Position numbers and translations under genes: made by a program
Part shown: piece after piece, positions 6,838 through 13,048 of the stretch
How the letters are laid out: each line of letters begins with the position of its first letter
Numbering within the stretch: the stretch's first letter is position 1
Assembly: GCA_007125435.1 (NCBI GenBank)
Contig: SLDF01000215.1
Span: forward strand, 1 to 13,048
Length of the DNA stretch: 13,048 bases
Reading direction: 5' to 3'
Source: Saprospiraceae bacterium
Lineage (GTDB): Bacteria; Bacteroidota; Bacteroidia; Chitinophagales; Saprospiraceae
The notes under the pieces: generated by a model
Seen by the model: only the letters and a program-made list of their open reading frames with translations
What the model was told of the DNA's origin: nothing
Database searches by the model: none

Positions 6838-7605
6838 ATGATTAAAAACATTTTACTACTCATTGCCCTCATCACAGTGGCCACACTCAATGATCTTTCT
6901 GCTCAGGTCAATATTTTTCTTGGCCCTACTGCAGGCTACAATGCCAGGGCCATTATCAATCAAAATAATTATGGACAAAGACGTCTGGACTATACTTTTA
7001 CAGGCGATGTGACCTATGGAGGTTCTATAGGTGTCGACTTCAACAATCAGCACATCATTCAGATCGAGGTATTAGCCATGAATTTGGGTCAGGGCTACGA
7101 CCAATCATTTAGCGATTTTTCACTCCAGAAGCAAGTTGATCTATCCTATATTCACATCCCATTGACATATCGTTTTGTCACAGGCCGTAAGGATAAAGAT
7201 CATAATAAAGGCACTAACTTTCACATATTGGCAGGTGCATATTACGGTATTCTACAGGATGCTAACATTAGTCATAGCATCGATAATTCTGAAGTGTCCT
7301 TTTATGATTTTGTCACAAGAGGAGGAGGAAATCCCAATTTAGCAGTACTCAACCGCAGATTGCCAAATCAAGGCAATCCTGATTATAATCAATTGTTTAC
7401 AGATAGCGACTTCGGTGCCATTATTGGCTTTGGTGTCCAGAGCTTTGTGACGACCCACTTTAAGCTGAGCCTTGACCTTAGGTTGGGTGTGAGTCTACAG
7501 GACATCAATGGAGACAGATGGCGCTTCCTCAATCGTGATGGCGATTACAATGCATCTCGCAACCTCTTCGGGGCATTGACATTGAGCGCATTTTACATTT
7601 TATAA
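6838..7605 (+). CDS. Outer-membrane beta-barrel protein (PorT-like/OMP_b-brl type)
   Basis: The 255-residue product begins with a Sec signal peptide (MIKNILLLIALITVATLNDLSA, probable cut before QVN at residue 23). The mature part alternates short amphipathic strands with aromatic-rich turns: NIFLGPTAGYNARAI, GGSIGVDFN, YIHIPLTYRFVTG, FHILAGAYYGI, GAIIGFGVQSFVTTHFKLSLDLRLGVSLQDI. It ends in a strand with a C-terminal aromatic (ALTLSAFYIL), as in small 8-10-stranded barrels. The ATG at 6838 is used because it places the signal peptide at the N-terminus; the in-frame TTG at 6778 would bury it behind 20 residues. The lipoprotein gene follows after 36 nt, so the two may be co-transcribed. The individual function is unknown; the fold assignment is from pattern, not homology. 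Confidence 0.75.
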   Translation: MIKNILLLIALITVATLNDLSAQVNIFLGPTAGYNARAIINQNNYGQRRLDYTFTGDVTYGGSIGVDFNNQHIIQIEVLAMNLGQGYDQSFSDFSLQKQVDLSYIHIPLTYRFVTGRKDKDHNKGTNFHILAGAYYGILQDANISHSIDNSEVSFYDFVTRGGGNPNLAVLNRRLPNQGNPDYNQLFTDSDFGAIIGFGVQSFVTTHFKLSLDLRLGVSLQDINGDRWRFLNRDGDYNASRNLFGALTLSAFYIL

Positions 7606-7641
7606 TTCACTTGCATTTTTTCACCTCAACTATATATACGT

Positions 7642-8136
7642 ATGAAAAATCAAATATTGGCTCTGCTTTTACTAGGCGGCTTTATCATGTCCTCATGTTC
7701 TAAATCTGATGACACCAAAGAACGCCTCATGGGCGATCGCTGGCTAGTTGAAGCCATGATCCTATCAACCGATTTTGGCGATCCTTCTGTGGATATTGAA
7801 GAAGATATCCTTCATGAGCTCTTCTTACCAGCCATCCCTTGCCAGGCACAGCATAAGGCCTACTATTTTGACTTCAAAAATGATGACTTAATAGCTCAGA
7901 CCATCGAATGTGATGGAGAGCTGTTTCTTGGAGGAGATGCACCTTATGAAATCAGAGAAGATGGTACGAAGCTATTCATTGGAAGCTCTGACAGTGACAC
8001 TCAGCCGCAAGAGATGGCCAATACCGAATACGACATCGTAAGACATACAGACACCGAGCTTCACTTGAGAAACGTTACAGAATCTACACAGTTCCCAATC
8101 CATAGAATCATATTGGAGTATAGACTTAGAAGATAA
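7642..8136 (+). CDS. Small lipoprotein, possibly lipocalin-like
   Basis: The 164-residue product starts with a lipoprotein signal peptide, MKNQILALLLLGGFIMSSC, with the lipidated cysteine at residue 19 and a KSDD-containing linker after it. The mature domain opens with RLMGDRWLVEAM, the pattern that starts small lipocalin-like or META-like domains in this phylum. It continues as beta strands (KAYYFDFKNDDLIAQTIEC, APYEIREDGTKLFI, EYDIVRHTDTELHLRN, RIILEYRL). Residues C73 and C94 (PCQAQ, ECDGE) could form a disulfide. It probably sits in the outer membrane facing either side. It is likely co-expressed with the barrel gene 36 nt upstream. I do not recognise a specific family, so lipocalin-like is tentative. 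Confidence 0.7.
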   Translation: MKNQILALLLLGGFIMSSCSKSDDTKERLMGDRWLVEAMILSTDFGDPSVDIEEDILHELFLPAIPCQAQHKAYYFDFKNDDLIAQTIECDGELFLGGDAPYEIREDGTKLFIGSSDSDTQPQEMANTEYDIVRHTDTELHLRNVTESTQFPIHRIILEYRLRR

Positions 8137-8195
8137 CCGTAATGCTCTCCCTTAGCCAAATCCATTTTTAGGAGTTGGTATTAGTTGTTTTTGAC

Positions 8196-8342
8196 GTGCC
8201 CCTTCGGGTCGGGCTATTCGCTTGTATTCCTGACTGTCTCATGGGCAGTCACTATGCATCTAGTGGCTTCCTCCGGTCGCCCCTATCTCCATGTTCCTGC
8301 TTGCCATTCGTCAGCCACTCATATCACTTCTATCCCTCACGC
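8196..8342 (+). repeat. GTGCCC...CCCTCACGC REP-like element
   Basis: The left end GTGCCCCTTCGGGTCGGGCT folds as a short GC hairpin with a CTTC loop, and the right end reads CTATCCCTCACGC. Between them are TGACTG-tctcatggg-CAGTCA (8231-8251) and ACTA/TAGT (8251-8264). From memory, intergenic elements with the same GTGCCC...GGGTCGGGCTAT start and TCCCTCACGC end occur widely in Bacteroidota genomes. I cannot verify this here, and no second copy is in the window. Confidence 0.45.
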
Positions 8343-8443
8343 AGTAAATCAGTTTTCAGTTGTCAGTTGCTTGAAGGTGTTTGTTTTCTTCCAAGTTTTA
8401 TTGTAAATGCGGTTATGTTGCTGAGGTGATTTTTGACAAGGTA

Positions 8444-8550
8444 AGTCGACGCTTAGCCAAAGACGGCTTTATTTTTTTGTAAGATTTACAGAGCATTCTA
8501 AGTATTGGATTCAAGTCAAGGTTTAGTCGATGCTGAGCCGAGGGCGGCTC
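8444..8550 (+). repeat. Pair of 26-nt direct repeats with hairpin potential
   Basis: Units at 8444-8469 and 8525-8550 share AGTCGAyGCTkAGCC followed by an rArGr-CGGCT stretch, with 20 of 26 positions matching and an 81-nt period. The second unit holds a perfect hairpin CTGAGCC-gagggc-GGCTCAG (8533-8552). The first has only AGCC/GGCT and is followed by a T-run (8472-8478), giving a weak terminator-like outline. Confidence 0.45.
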
Positions 8551-8562
8551 AGTTCCTTCATT

Positions 8563-8589
8563 ATCGGCTTGACGTTTAGTCAACCCGAT
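8563..8589 (+). repeat. Hairpin with one C/C mismatch
   Basis: ATCGG-c-TTGAC, loop GTTTA, GTCAA-c-CCGAT: ten paired positions interrupted by a single C/C mismatch. It has no following T-run. It lies between the direct-repeat pair and the family 2 repeat and its role is unknown. Confidence 0.5.
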
Positions 8590-8660
8590 TGCTTCGCACC
8601 ACTCAGTCACCCTCATGCTGGAGAGAGTTTTTAGCTTCAAGCTTCAAGCTGCTAGTTAGA

Positions 8661-8759
8661 TGTATTTTGTTTATACCTGCGTTCGGCATACGCCTCACTC
8701 CGGCAGTTTAGGCAAACGCGCGGCTATCGCCTTCGTTTGCTGTTTACACTGCAAGCACT
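8661..8759 (-). repeat. Dispersed repeat, family 2, copy B
   Basis: This 99-nt segment aligns without gaps to the reverse complement of 12948-13046, with 85 identical positions by hand count. A perfect GCAAACG/CGTTTGC stem encloses GGC-tatc-GCC in both copies, so the secondary structure is conserved. A second GGC-atac-GCC stem lies in the CGGCATACGCC part. No ORF is conserved between the copies. Strand is given relative to the copy at 12948-13046. Confidence 0.8.
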
Positions 8760-8895
8760 CCACAAATCTTTTGGGAGGGGAGATGCCAAAAAAACAATCA
8801 TAGTAAAGATTAGCAGACTACAGAATAATCAATATATTGCAGTCCGCAATCCGGTATTCATACAAAATTTTTATAAAGTGTAAAATCTGATTTTA

Positions 8896-10491
8896 ATGAA
8901 GTTAGATACGTTTGATCTTAGTGTGTTTACAGCATATCTGGTCGCCATGATCGGTATCGCCATTTGGTTTGCGGTACGTTTTAAAAGTAAAGATGCCGAG
9001 GATTACTTTTTGGCAGGTAAGAATCTGCCCTGGTGGGCTGTTGGTGGGTCATTGATTGCATCAAACATATCGGCGGAGCAGATGATCGGTATGGCGGGTT
9101 CTGGCTTTGTGATTGGTCTGGCTATTTCTTCATATGAACTGATGGCAGCCGCGACATTGATCGTCGTAGCTAAGTTTTTTCTACCTGTATTTTTGCGCAA
9201 TAATATTTATACCATGCCCCAGTTTATCGAGCGGCGGTTTGATGGTAGGGTGCGCACTGGATTGGCTATATTCTGGGTTATGCTCTTTGTATTTGTCAAT
9301 ATCACCTCGCTTTTATTTCTAGGTGGTTTGGCGATGAATAGTATTTTGGGTGTGCCGATAAGTGCAGGTGTTATTGCTCTGGCTATTTACTCAGCTACGT
9401 TTTCGATTTTTGGTGGGCTTCGAGTTGTAGTGTGGACTGACGTGATCCAGGTCGTCGTGTTGATCTTGGGTGGTACAGTAGCGTCATATGTTGCTTTGAA
9501 TGCATTAAGCGACGGACAGGGCGTGTTCAGTGGACTGCAAGAACTGTACAATAGAGCGCCTGAAAAATTCAATATGATCTTTTCAAAGGAGGATACTTAT
9601 ACCGATATGGAGACCGGTAAAGAAATGTCTGCCTACCAATTACTACCCGGGCTGGGTGTGCTTATCGGAGGTATGTGGATTGCCAATTTATACTATTGGG
9701 GTATCAATCAATACATCATACAGAGAGCTCTCGCCGCTAAGAATACGAAAGAGGCTCAGAATGGTATGGTCTTCGCAGCTTTTATTAAAGTGTTGATGCC
9801 TTTTATAGTTGTCCTGCCGGGAATTGTTGCCTATGTCATGCAGGCAGATATTGGCAAAGCCGATGAGGCTTATCCCTGGATATTGAGTAATTTTGTAGGT
9901 TCTGGATTCAGGGGTCTTGCTGTAGCCGCCCTGGTAGCAGCGATAGGCTCTTCTCTGAGTTCTATGATTAATAGTACATCCACTATCTACACCCTGGACA
10001 TTCACAAAGTGTTGTTTGCGCCTAAGGCATCACAGAAGCAATTGGTCATTATCGGTAGGGTAGCAGCTTCCTTATCCCTTGTGATTGGTGTCATTATGAC
10101 CCCCTTATTGGACAGTTTTGGTCAGATCTTTCAATTCATCCAGGAATATACGGGCTTCATCAGTCCGGGCATCTTGGCTATTTTTGTGTTTGGGTTATTC
10201 TGGAAGAAGACGACTACACCGGCAGCCTTTGCGGCTGTGCTGGTAGCGATTCCACTGTCCGTAGGCCTTAAGATTATATTCCCGGAATGGGCTTTCCTGA
10301 ATCGTATGGGTGTAGCTTTCATTGTGCTGTCGCTGATCATTATATTCATATCTTTATTTTATCAGCGAGGTAAACCGACGGACAGCGTTGTGGTAGTGGA
10401 GCGTTCCATGTTTGAAACAGGCACGGTCTTCAACCTGATGAGTATTGTAGTAATAGGTCTTCTAGCAGTGGTTTATGCCTTGTTTTGGTGA
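8896..10491 (+). CDS. SGLT-like sodium/sugar symporter (SSS family)
   Basis: This 531-residue inner-membrane transporter of the solute:sodium symporter family probably imports a sugar or related compound with Na+. It strongly resembles the Vibrio sodium/galactose transporter as I remember it. Shared stretches are NLPWWAVGGSLIASNISAEQMIGMAGSGF (44-71), SSYELMAA with Glu81 at the sugar-contact position, WTDVIQV (180-186), ANLYYWGINQYIIQR (263-277) carrying the Asn/Tyr/Trp gate residues, and SSLSSMINSTSTIYTLD (352-368) carrying the serines of the Na2 site. About 14 membrane helices fit the LeuT fold. The ATG at 8896 leaves a short outward segment before helix 1, as in the family. It stands alone, with a repeat cluster upstream and a weak terminator downstream. 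Galactose, glucose, sialic acid or inositol cannot be separated by sequence reading. Confidence 0.88.
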   Translation: MKLDTFDLSVFTAYLVAMIGIAIWFAVRFKSKDAEDYFLAGKNLPWWAVGGSLIASNISAEQMIGMAGSGFVIGLAISSYELMAAATLIVVAKFFLPVFLRNNIYTMPQFIERRFDGRVRTGLAIFWVMLFVFVNITSLLFLGGLAMNSILGVPISAGVIALAIYSATFSIFGGLRVVVWTDVIQVVVLILGGTVASYVALNALSDGQGVFSGLQELYNRAPEKFNMIFSKEDTYTDMETGKEMSAYQLLPGLGVLIGGMWIANLYYWGINQYIIQRALAAKNTKEAQNGMVFAAFIKVLMPFIVVLPGIVAYVMQADIGKADEAYPWILSNFVGSGFRGLAVAALVAAIGSSLSSMINSTSTIYTLDIHKVLFAPKASQKQLVIIGRVAASLSLVIGVIMTPLLDSFGQIFQFIQEYTGFISPGILAIFVFGLFWKKTTTPAAFAAVLVAIPLSVGLKIIFPEWAFLNRMGVAFIVLSLIIIFISLFYQRGKPTDSVVVVERSMFETGTVFNLMSIVVIGLLAVVYALFW

Positions 10492-10555
10492 TACTTTTTG
10501 GAGACACCTCGATGCAAAATGGCAAGTATAAGCTGTGATGCGCACTGCGACTGTT

Positions 10556-10584
10556 AGATATTTATTCCGTATCTGATTTTTTTT
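10556..10584 (+). terminator. Weak intrinsic terminator after the symporter gene
   Basis: AGATA (10556-10560) pairs with TATCT (10570-10574), extendable by one T/G pair, and a run of eight T follows at 10577-10584. The stem is short and AT-rich. It lies 65 nt after the symporter stop and just before the -7 box of the topoisomerase gene. Confidence 0.35.
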
Positions 10585-10596
10585 AATATGTTTCAT

Positions 10597-10604
10597 TATC
10601 TTTG
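10597..10604 (+). promoter_or_regulatory. Bacteroidota-type -7 promoter box for parE
   Basis: TATCTTTG fits TAnnTTTG perfectly and lies 29 nt before the ATG at 10634, so transcription would start near 10611. No TTG -33 element is seen at the usual distance; the T-run of the preceding terminator occupies that place. Confidence 0.5.
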
Positions 10605-10633
10605 TAGGGTTAGACACATAAAATCAAATTCAA

Positions 10634-12502
10634 ATGGCGGAAACTGTTCAATATACCGAGGATAACATCAAGTCGCTGGACTGGAAGGAGCATATCAGAC
10701 TCAGGCCCGGTATGTACATTGGTAAGTTGGGAGATGGATCTTCACCGGATGACGGTATCTATGTCTTGATCAAAGAAGTGATAGATAACTGTATAGATGA
10801 GCATGTAATGGGCTTTGGTCGAGAGATTGATATTCAGATCAATGAAGATGAAGTCAGCATACGCGACTACGGCAGAGGTATACCCCTTGGGAAAGTGGTC
10901 GACTGTGTCTCCAAGATCAATACCGGTGGTAAATACGACTCCAAGGCCTTCAAAAAGTCAGTCGGTCTTAATGGTGTAGGTACAAAAGCCGTAAATGCCC
11001 TTTCAGAATACTTTAAAGTACAGAGCTTTAGAGAGGGTGAATCCAAACTAGCAGAGTTTAATCAAGGCAAAATACTCAAAGACCATAAAGTTACCAAGGT
11101 CTCTGATAAAAATGGAACACTCATTGTATTCAGACCTGATCAGGAGGTCTTTAAAAAATACAAGTTCAGATACGAGTTTATTGAGAATCAACTATGGAAC
11201 TACGCCTACCTTAATGCAGGTCTCAAAATAAGATTTAACGACAAAGTTTTCTTCTCTAAAAATGGTCTTTTGGACCTATTAGAGCGTAAGACGGCCACTG
11301 AAAACACCAGATACCCTATTGTGCACCTTAGGGGCGATGATATTGAAATTGCAATGACCCACGGCAATCACTATGGAGAGCAGTATCACTCCTTTGTCAA
11401 TGGGCAAAACACGACGCAGGGCGGTACACACCTGGCGGCTTTCAGAGAGGCCATTGTCAAGACGGTCAGAGAATTTTATAATAAGAACTTCGACCACCAA
11501 GATGTGCGCAGTTCGATCATTGCCGCTATAAGTGTGCGTGTAGAAGAGCCGGTGTTTGAGTCACAAACCAAGACGAAACTTGGGTCACAAACTATTGGCC
11601 CTGACGGACCAACACTGAGAACATTTGTCAACGACTTTGTGAAGACCAATTTGGACAACTTCCTGCATCGCAATCCCGATCATGCTCAGGCCCTTCTCAA
11701 GCGAATTCTCCAGTCAGAAAGAGAGCGAAAAGAGATCGCTGGCATTAAGAAGATCGCTAACGAACGCGCAAAGAAAGCCAATATTCATAATAAGAAGCTA
11801 AGAGACTGCAGACTGCACCTCAACGATAAAAAGGGCGATGCTGACAAGAAGGAAATGACTACGATCTTCATTACGGAGGGGGACTCTGCCAGTGGCTCTA
11901 TAACAAAAGCCAGAGACGTACAAAGTCAGGCAGTATTCAGTCTGCGAGGTAAGCCACTTAACTGCTTTGGTATGACTAAAAAGGTGGTGTATCAAAATGA
12001 GGAATTTAATCTGCTCCAGCACGCTTTGAATATCGAAGACGGCCTAGATGATCTCAGGTACAATAGAGTAGTGATCGCCACCGATGCCGATGTTGATGGT
12101 ATGCACATTCGGTTATTGTTACTGACATTCTTCCTACAATTTTTCCCGGACTTAGTCAGGAACAACCACTTGTTTATTTTGGAGACACCTTTGTTCCGAG
12201 TGCGTGACAAGAAGGACACCTATTACTGCTACTCAGAGGAAGAAAAGGAAGATGCCATCAATAAACTAAGAGGTAAAGCAGAGATTACGCGCTTCAAAGG
12301 ATTGGGTGAGATCAGTCCCAATGAATTCGGCGACTTCATCGGAGAGAATATCCGACTTGTACCCGTACTCATGTCAGATGAGATGAAGATAGAAGAAGTG
12401 CTCAGCTACTACATGGGTAAAAATACACCTGCCAGACAAGAGTTTATCATCGATAATCTACGTGTAGAGAAGGATGATATCTTGCTGGATGCAGTAGCTT
12501 GA
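10634..12502 (+). CDS. parE: DNA topoisomerase IV subunit B (ATPase/TOPRIM subunit)
   Basis: This 622-residue protein supplies ATP hydrolysis and part of the DNA cleavage site for a type IIA topoisomerase that unlinks daughter chromosomes, working with ParC. The GHKL ATPase shows catalytic Glu48 and Asn52 in KEVIDNCIDE, DYGRGIP (78-84) and GLNGVGTKAVNALS (111-124). The transducer lysine is K313 in SQTKTKLG. The TOPRIM domain shows EGDSASG with Glu415 (415-421), DADVDG with acidic residues 484/486/488, and RFKGLGE (553-559). The Bacteroidota-like start (YTEDNIKSLDWKEHIRLRPGMYIGKLGDGSS) and the absence of the large TOPRIM insertion of proteobacterial GyrB favour ParE over GyrB. All motifs are intact. 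The ATG at 10634 has a -7 box 29 nt upstream. parC, often next to parE in this phylum, does not begin within the remaining 546 nt. Confidence 0.88.
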   Translation: MAETVQYTEDNIKSLDWKEHIRLRPGMYIGKLGDGSSPDDGIYVLIKEVIDNCIDEHVMGFGREIDIQINEDEVSIRDYGRGIPLGKVVDCVSKINTGGKYDSKAFKKSVGLNGVGTKAVNALSEYFKVQSFREGESKLAEFNQGKILKDHKVTKVSDKNGTLIVFRPDQEVFKKYKFRYEFIENQLWNYAYLNAGLKIRFNDKVFFSKNGLLDLLERKTATENTRYPIVHLRGDDIEIAMTHGNHYGEQYHSFVNGQNTTQGGTHLAAFREAIVKTVREFYNKNFDHQDVRSSIIAAISVRVEEPVFESQTKTKLGSQTIGPDGPTLRTFVNDFVKTNLDNFLHRNPDHAQALLKRILQSERERKEIAGIKKIANERAKKANIHNKKLRDCRLHLNDKKGDADKKEMTTIFITEGDSASGSITKARDVQSQAVFSLRGKPLNCFGMTKKVVYQNEEFNLLQHALNIEDGLDDLRYNRVVIATDADVDGMHIRLLLLTFFLQFFPDLVRNNHLFILETPLFRVRDKKDTYYCYSEEEKEDAINKLRGKAEITRFKGLGEISPNEFGDFIGENIRLVPVLMSDEMKIEEVLSYYMGKNTPARQEFIIDNLRVEKDDILLDAVA

Positions 12503-12603
12503 TAGAGTTGTAAGATGGTTAGTCCCTTCTACTTAACCTCGACTATACCGCTCTGAAAAAGCTAGGCTAGGGACAATACATCTCGGGTTCAATTTGTCGC
12601 TTT

Positions 12604-12716
12604 GGGCATCACCCTCGTCCTGATGTCCTCGGGTCGCTATGCTACGCTACTCACTATTCGTTCGGTCCTTCGGACTGCCTTCCTTCGGTCGGCACAGCTC
12701 CGCAGCGCTGATGCAT
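12604..12716 (-). repeat. Dispersed structured repeat, family 1, copy C
   Basis: This is the inverted copy of 1489-1644. Read on the minus strand it begins with the same 16 nt (12701-12716), carries the 44-nt block at 12632-12675, including an identical 14-nt GTAGCATAGCGACC, and ends with the same GGTGATGCCC (12604-12613). Its interior is shorter and different: a GTCC-gaa-GGAC hairpin replaces the one in copy A, and the 23-bp hairpin arm is missing. It is 101 nt from the parE stop. Confidence 0.75.
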
Positions 12717-12729
12717 AGCCGGAAAGACG

Positions 12730-12743
12730 ACATTTTAAAATGT
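12730..12743. repeat. Perfect 14-bp palindrome
   Basis: ACATTTTAAAATGT is self-complementary over all 14 bases. It lies 13 nt outside repeat copy C. It could be a protein-binding site or a remnant of a repeat end; an AT-rich palindrome of this size may also be chance. Confidence 0.4.
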
Positions 12744-12768
12744 ACTCGACATCTCGACCCAATTACCT

Positions 12769-12910
12769 ATAAAACTTGAAAGCTCACTTAGCTCGCTGCC
12801 GCTCGTGTTTAACTCACTGTCGCTCGCGTTTATAGCAGAGCTTCTACTAGAGAGTTTTCGTTAGCTTTTTAGTAAGGGGGGAGCTATTATCGAAATAAAA
12901 CTTGAAAGCT
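12769..12910 (+). repeat. 16-nt exact direct repeats bracketing a 110-nt segment
   Basis: ATAAAACTTGAAAGCT occurs at 12769-12784 and again at 12895-12910, 126 nt apart. The segment between holds the tandem pair at 12792-12832 and a G-run (12876-12881). This could be a target duplication, a site-specific recombination scar, or a second short dispersed repeat. Confidence 0.6.
12792..12832 (+). repeat. Tandem pair of 20-nt units
   Basis: CTCrCTGyCGCTCGyGTTTA occurs at 12792-12811 and 12813-12832. The three differences are all transitions. On the minus strand each unit begins TAAAC followed by a GC-rich core, like the TAAACAGC modules at 12929-13004. Confidence 0.6.
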
Positions 12911-12947
12911 TACAGCCTACTTCAAGCATAAACAGCGGAAAGCACGT

Positions 12948-13046
12948 AGTGCTTGTAGCGTAAACAGCAAACGGAGGCGATAGCCGATCGTTTGCATAAA
13001 CAGCCGGAATGAGGCGAATGCCGAATGCAGGCGCAAACATAATACA
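12948..13046 (+). repeat. Dispersed repeat, family 2, copy D
   Basis: This is the inverted counterpart of 8661-8759. It contains GCAAACG/CGTTTGC with the inner GGC/GCC stem, and three close GAATG repeats (near 13007-13026). Short modules starting TAAACAGC begin at 12929, 12961 and 12997, so this copy is built from repeated hairpin modules. It reaches within 2 nt of the window end, so the element may extend further. Confidence 0.8.
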
Positions 13047-13048
13047 AC

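Larger units (their letters stand above)
8137..8895. other. Gene-free repeat cluster between lipoprotein and symporter genes
   Basis: These 759 bases contain no ORF I would defend; the ORFs present are short and follow repeat sequence. From left to right they hold a GTGCCC...CCCTCACGC element (8196-8342), three 7-mers TCAGTTK in tandem (8349-8369), two similar 26-nt units (8444-8469 and 8525-8550), a hairpin with one mismatch (8563-8589), a run of AGCTTCA-type repeats (8632-8651), and a 99-bp copy of repeat family 2 (8661-8759). Bases 8760-8895 form the leader of the symporter gene, where no clear TAnnTTTG box is seen. Confidence 0.7.
12503..13048. other. Gene-free repeat cluster downstream of parE
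   Basis: No credible ORF exists here. Contents in order are about 100 nt of plain sequence after the stop, an inverted copy of repeat family 1 (12604-12716), a 14-bp palindrome (12730-12743), a 16-nt exact direct repeat (12769-12784 and 12895-12910) around a tandem pair (12792-12832), three TAAACAGC modules (12929-13004), and an inverted copy of family 2 (12948-13046). The cluster continues to the window edge, so its true extent is unknown. Confidence 0.7.

Noticed and set aside
8175..8640. Short open frames of 73-84 codons on both strands in the repeat cluster
   Set aside because: They overlap each other and the repeat elements, have low-complexity Ser/Pro/Phe/Cys-rich translations and no domain; they follow from stop-poor GC-rich repeats.
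10634..12502. gyrB as the identity of the topoisomerase gene
   Set aside because: The N-terminal sequence and length fit Bacteroidota ParE better, and no GyrB-type insertion or gyrA context is seen; a phylogeny would settle it.
12929..13004. CRISPR-like array suggested by regular 32- and 36-nt spacing of TAAACAGC
   Set aside because: The shared unit is only 8 nt, the parts between can be aligned to another genomic copy (8661-8759), and no cas gene is present.

Overview
The window looks like ordinary chromosome from a member of the Bacteroidota. The grounds are TAnnTTTG-type -7 promoter boxes upstream of two genes, start codons without Shine-Dalgarno sequences, a large YfhO-type membrane protein, outer-membrane barrel and lipoprotein genes, and a ParE of the type I associate with this phylum. 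I cannot name the genus. All supported genes lie on the + strand. Hand counts of single lines give about 45-50% GC, except in the toxin-antitoxin pair.

Layout: (1) 2-1462 is the C-terminal part of a YfhO-like membrane protein cut by the window edge. (2) 1463-1757 holds a structured repeat element. (3) 1758-2661 is an AT-rich HigB/HigA-type toxin-antitoxin pair. (4) 2850-5144 is a Wzx-like flippase abutting an enoyl-CoA hydratase. (5) 5375-6730 is a thioredoxin-reductase-like ferredoxin-NADP+ reductase followed by a [2Fe-2S] ferredoxin, a probable electron-transfer pair. (6) 6838-8136 is a small outer-membrane barrel protein and a lipoprotein. (7) 8137-8895 is a gene-free repeat cluster. (8) 8896-10491 is an SGLT-like Na+/solute symporter. 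(9) 10634-12502 is topoisomerase IV subunit B (ParE). (10) 12503-13048 is a second gene-free repeat cluster.

The genes are mostly housekeeping or cell-envelope functions, and I found no new multi-gene system. The most unusual content is in the gaps. One dispersed element occurs at 1489-1644 and, inverted, at 12604-12716, with conserved blocks around a variable hairpin-bearing interior. A second element occurs at 8661-8759 and, inverted, at 12948-13046, with 85 of 99 positions identical by hand alignment without gaps. The last 300 bases also contain short modules starting TAAAC, a tandem pair, a 16-nt exact direct repeat and a perfect palindrome. These resemble REP-like or non-autonomous dispersed repeats with no mobility gene nearby. 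The toxin-antitoxin pair is the only coding segment that looks recently acquired.
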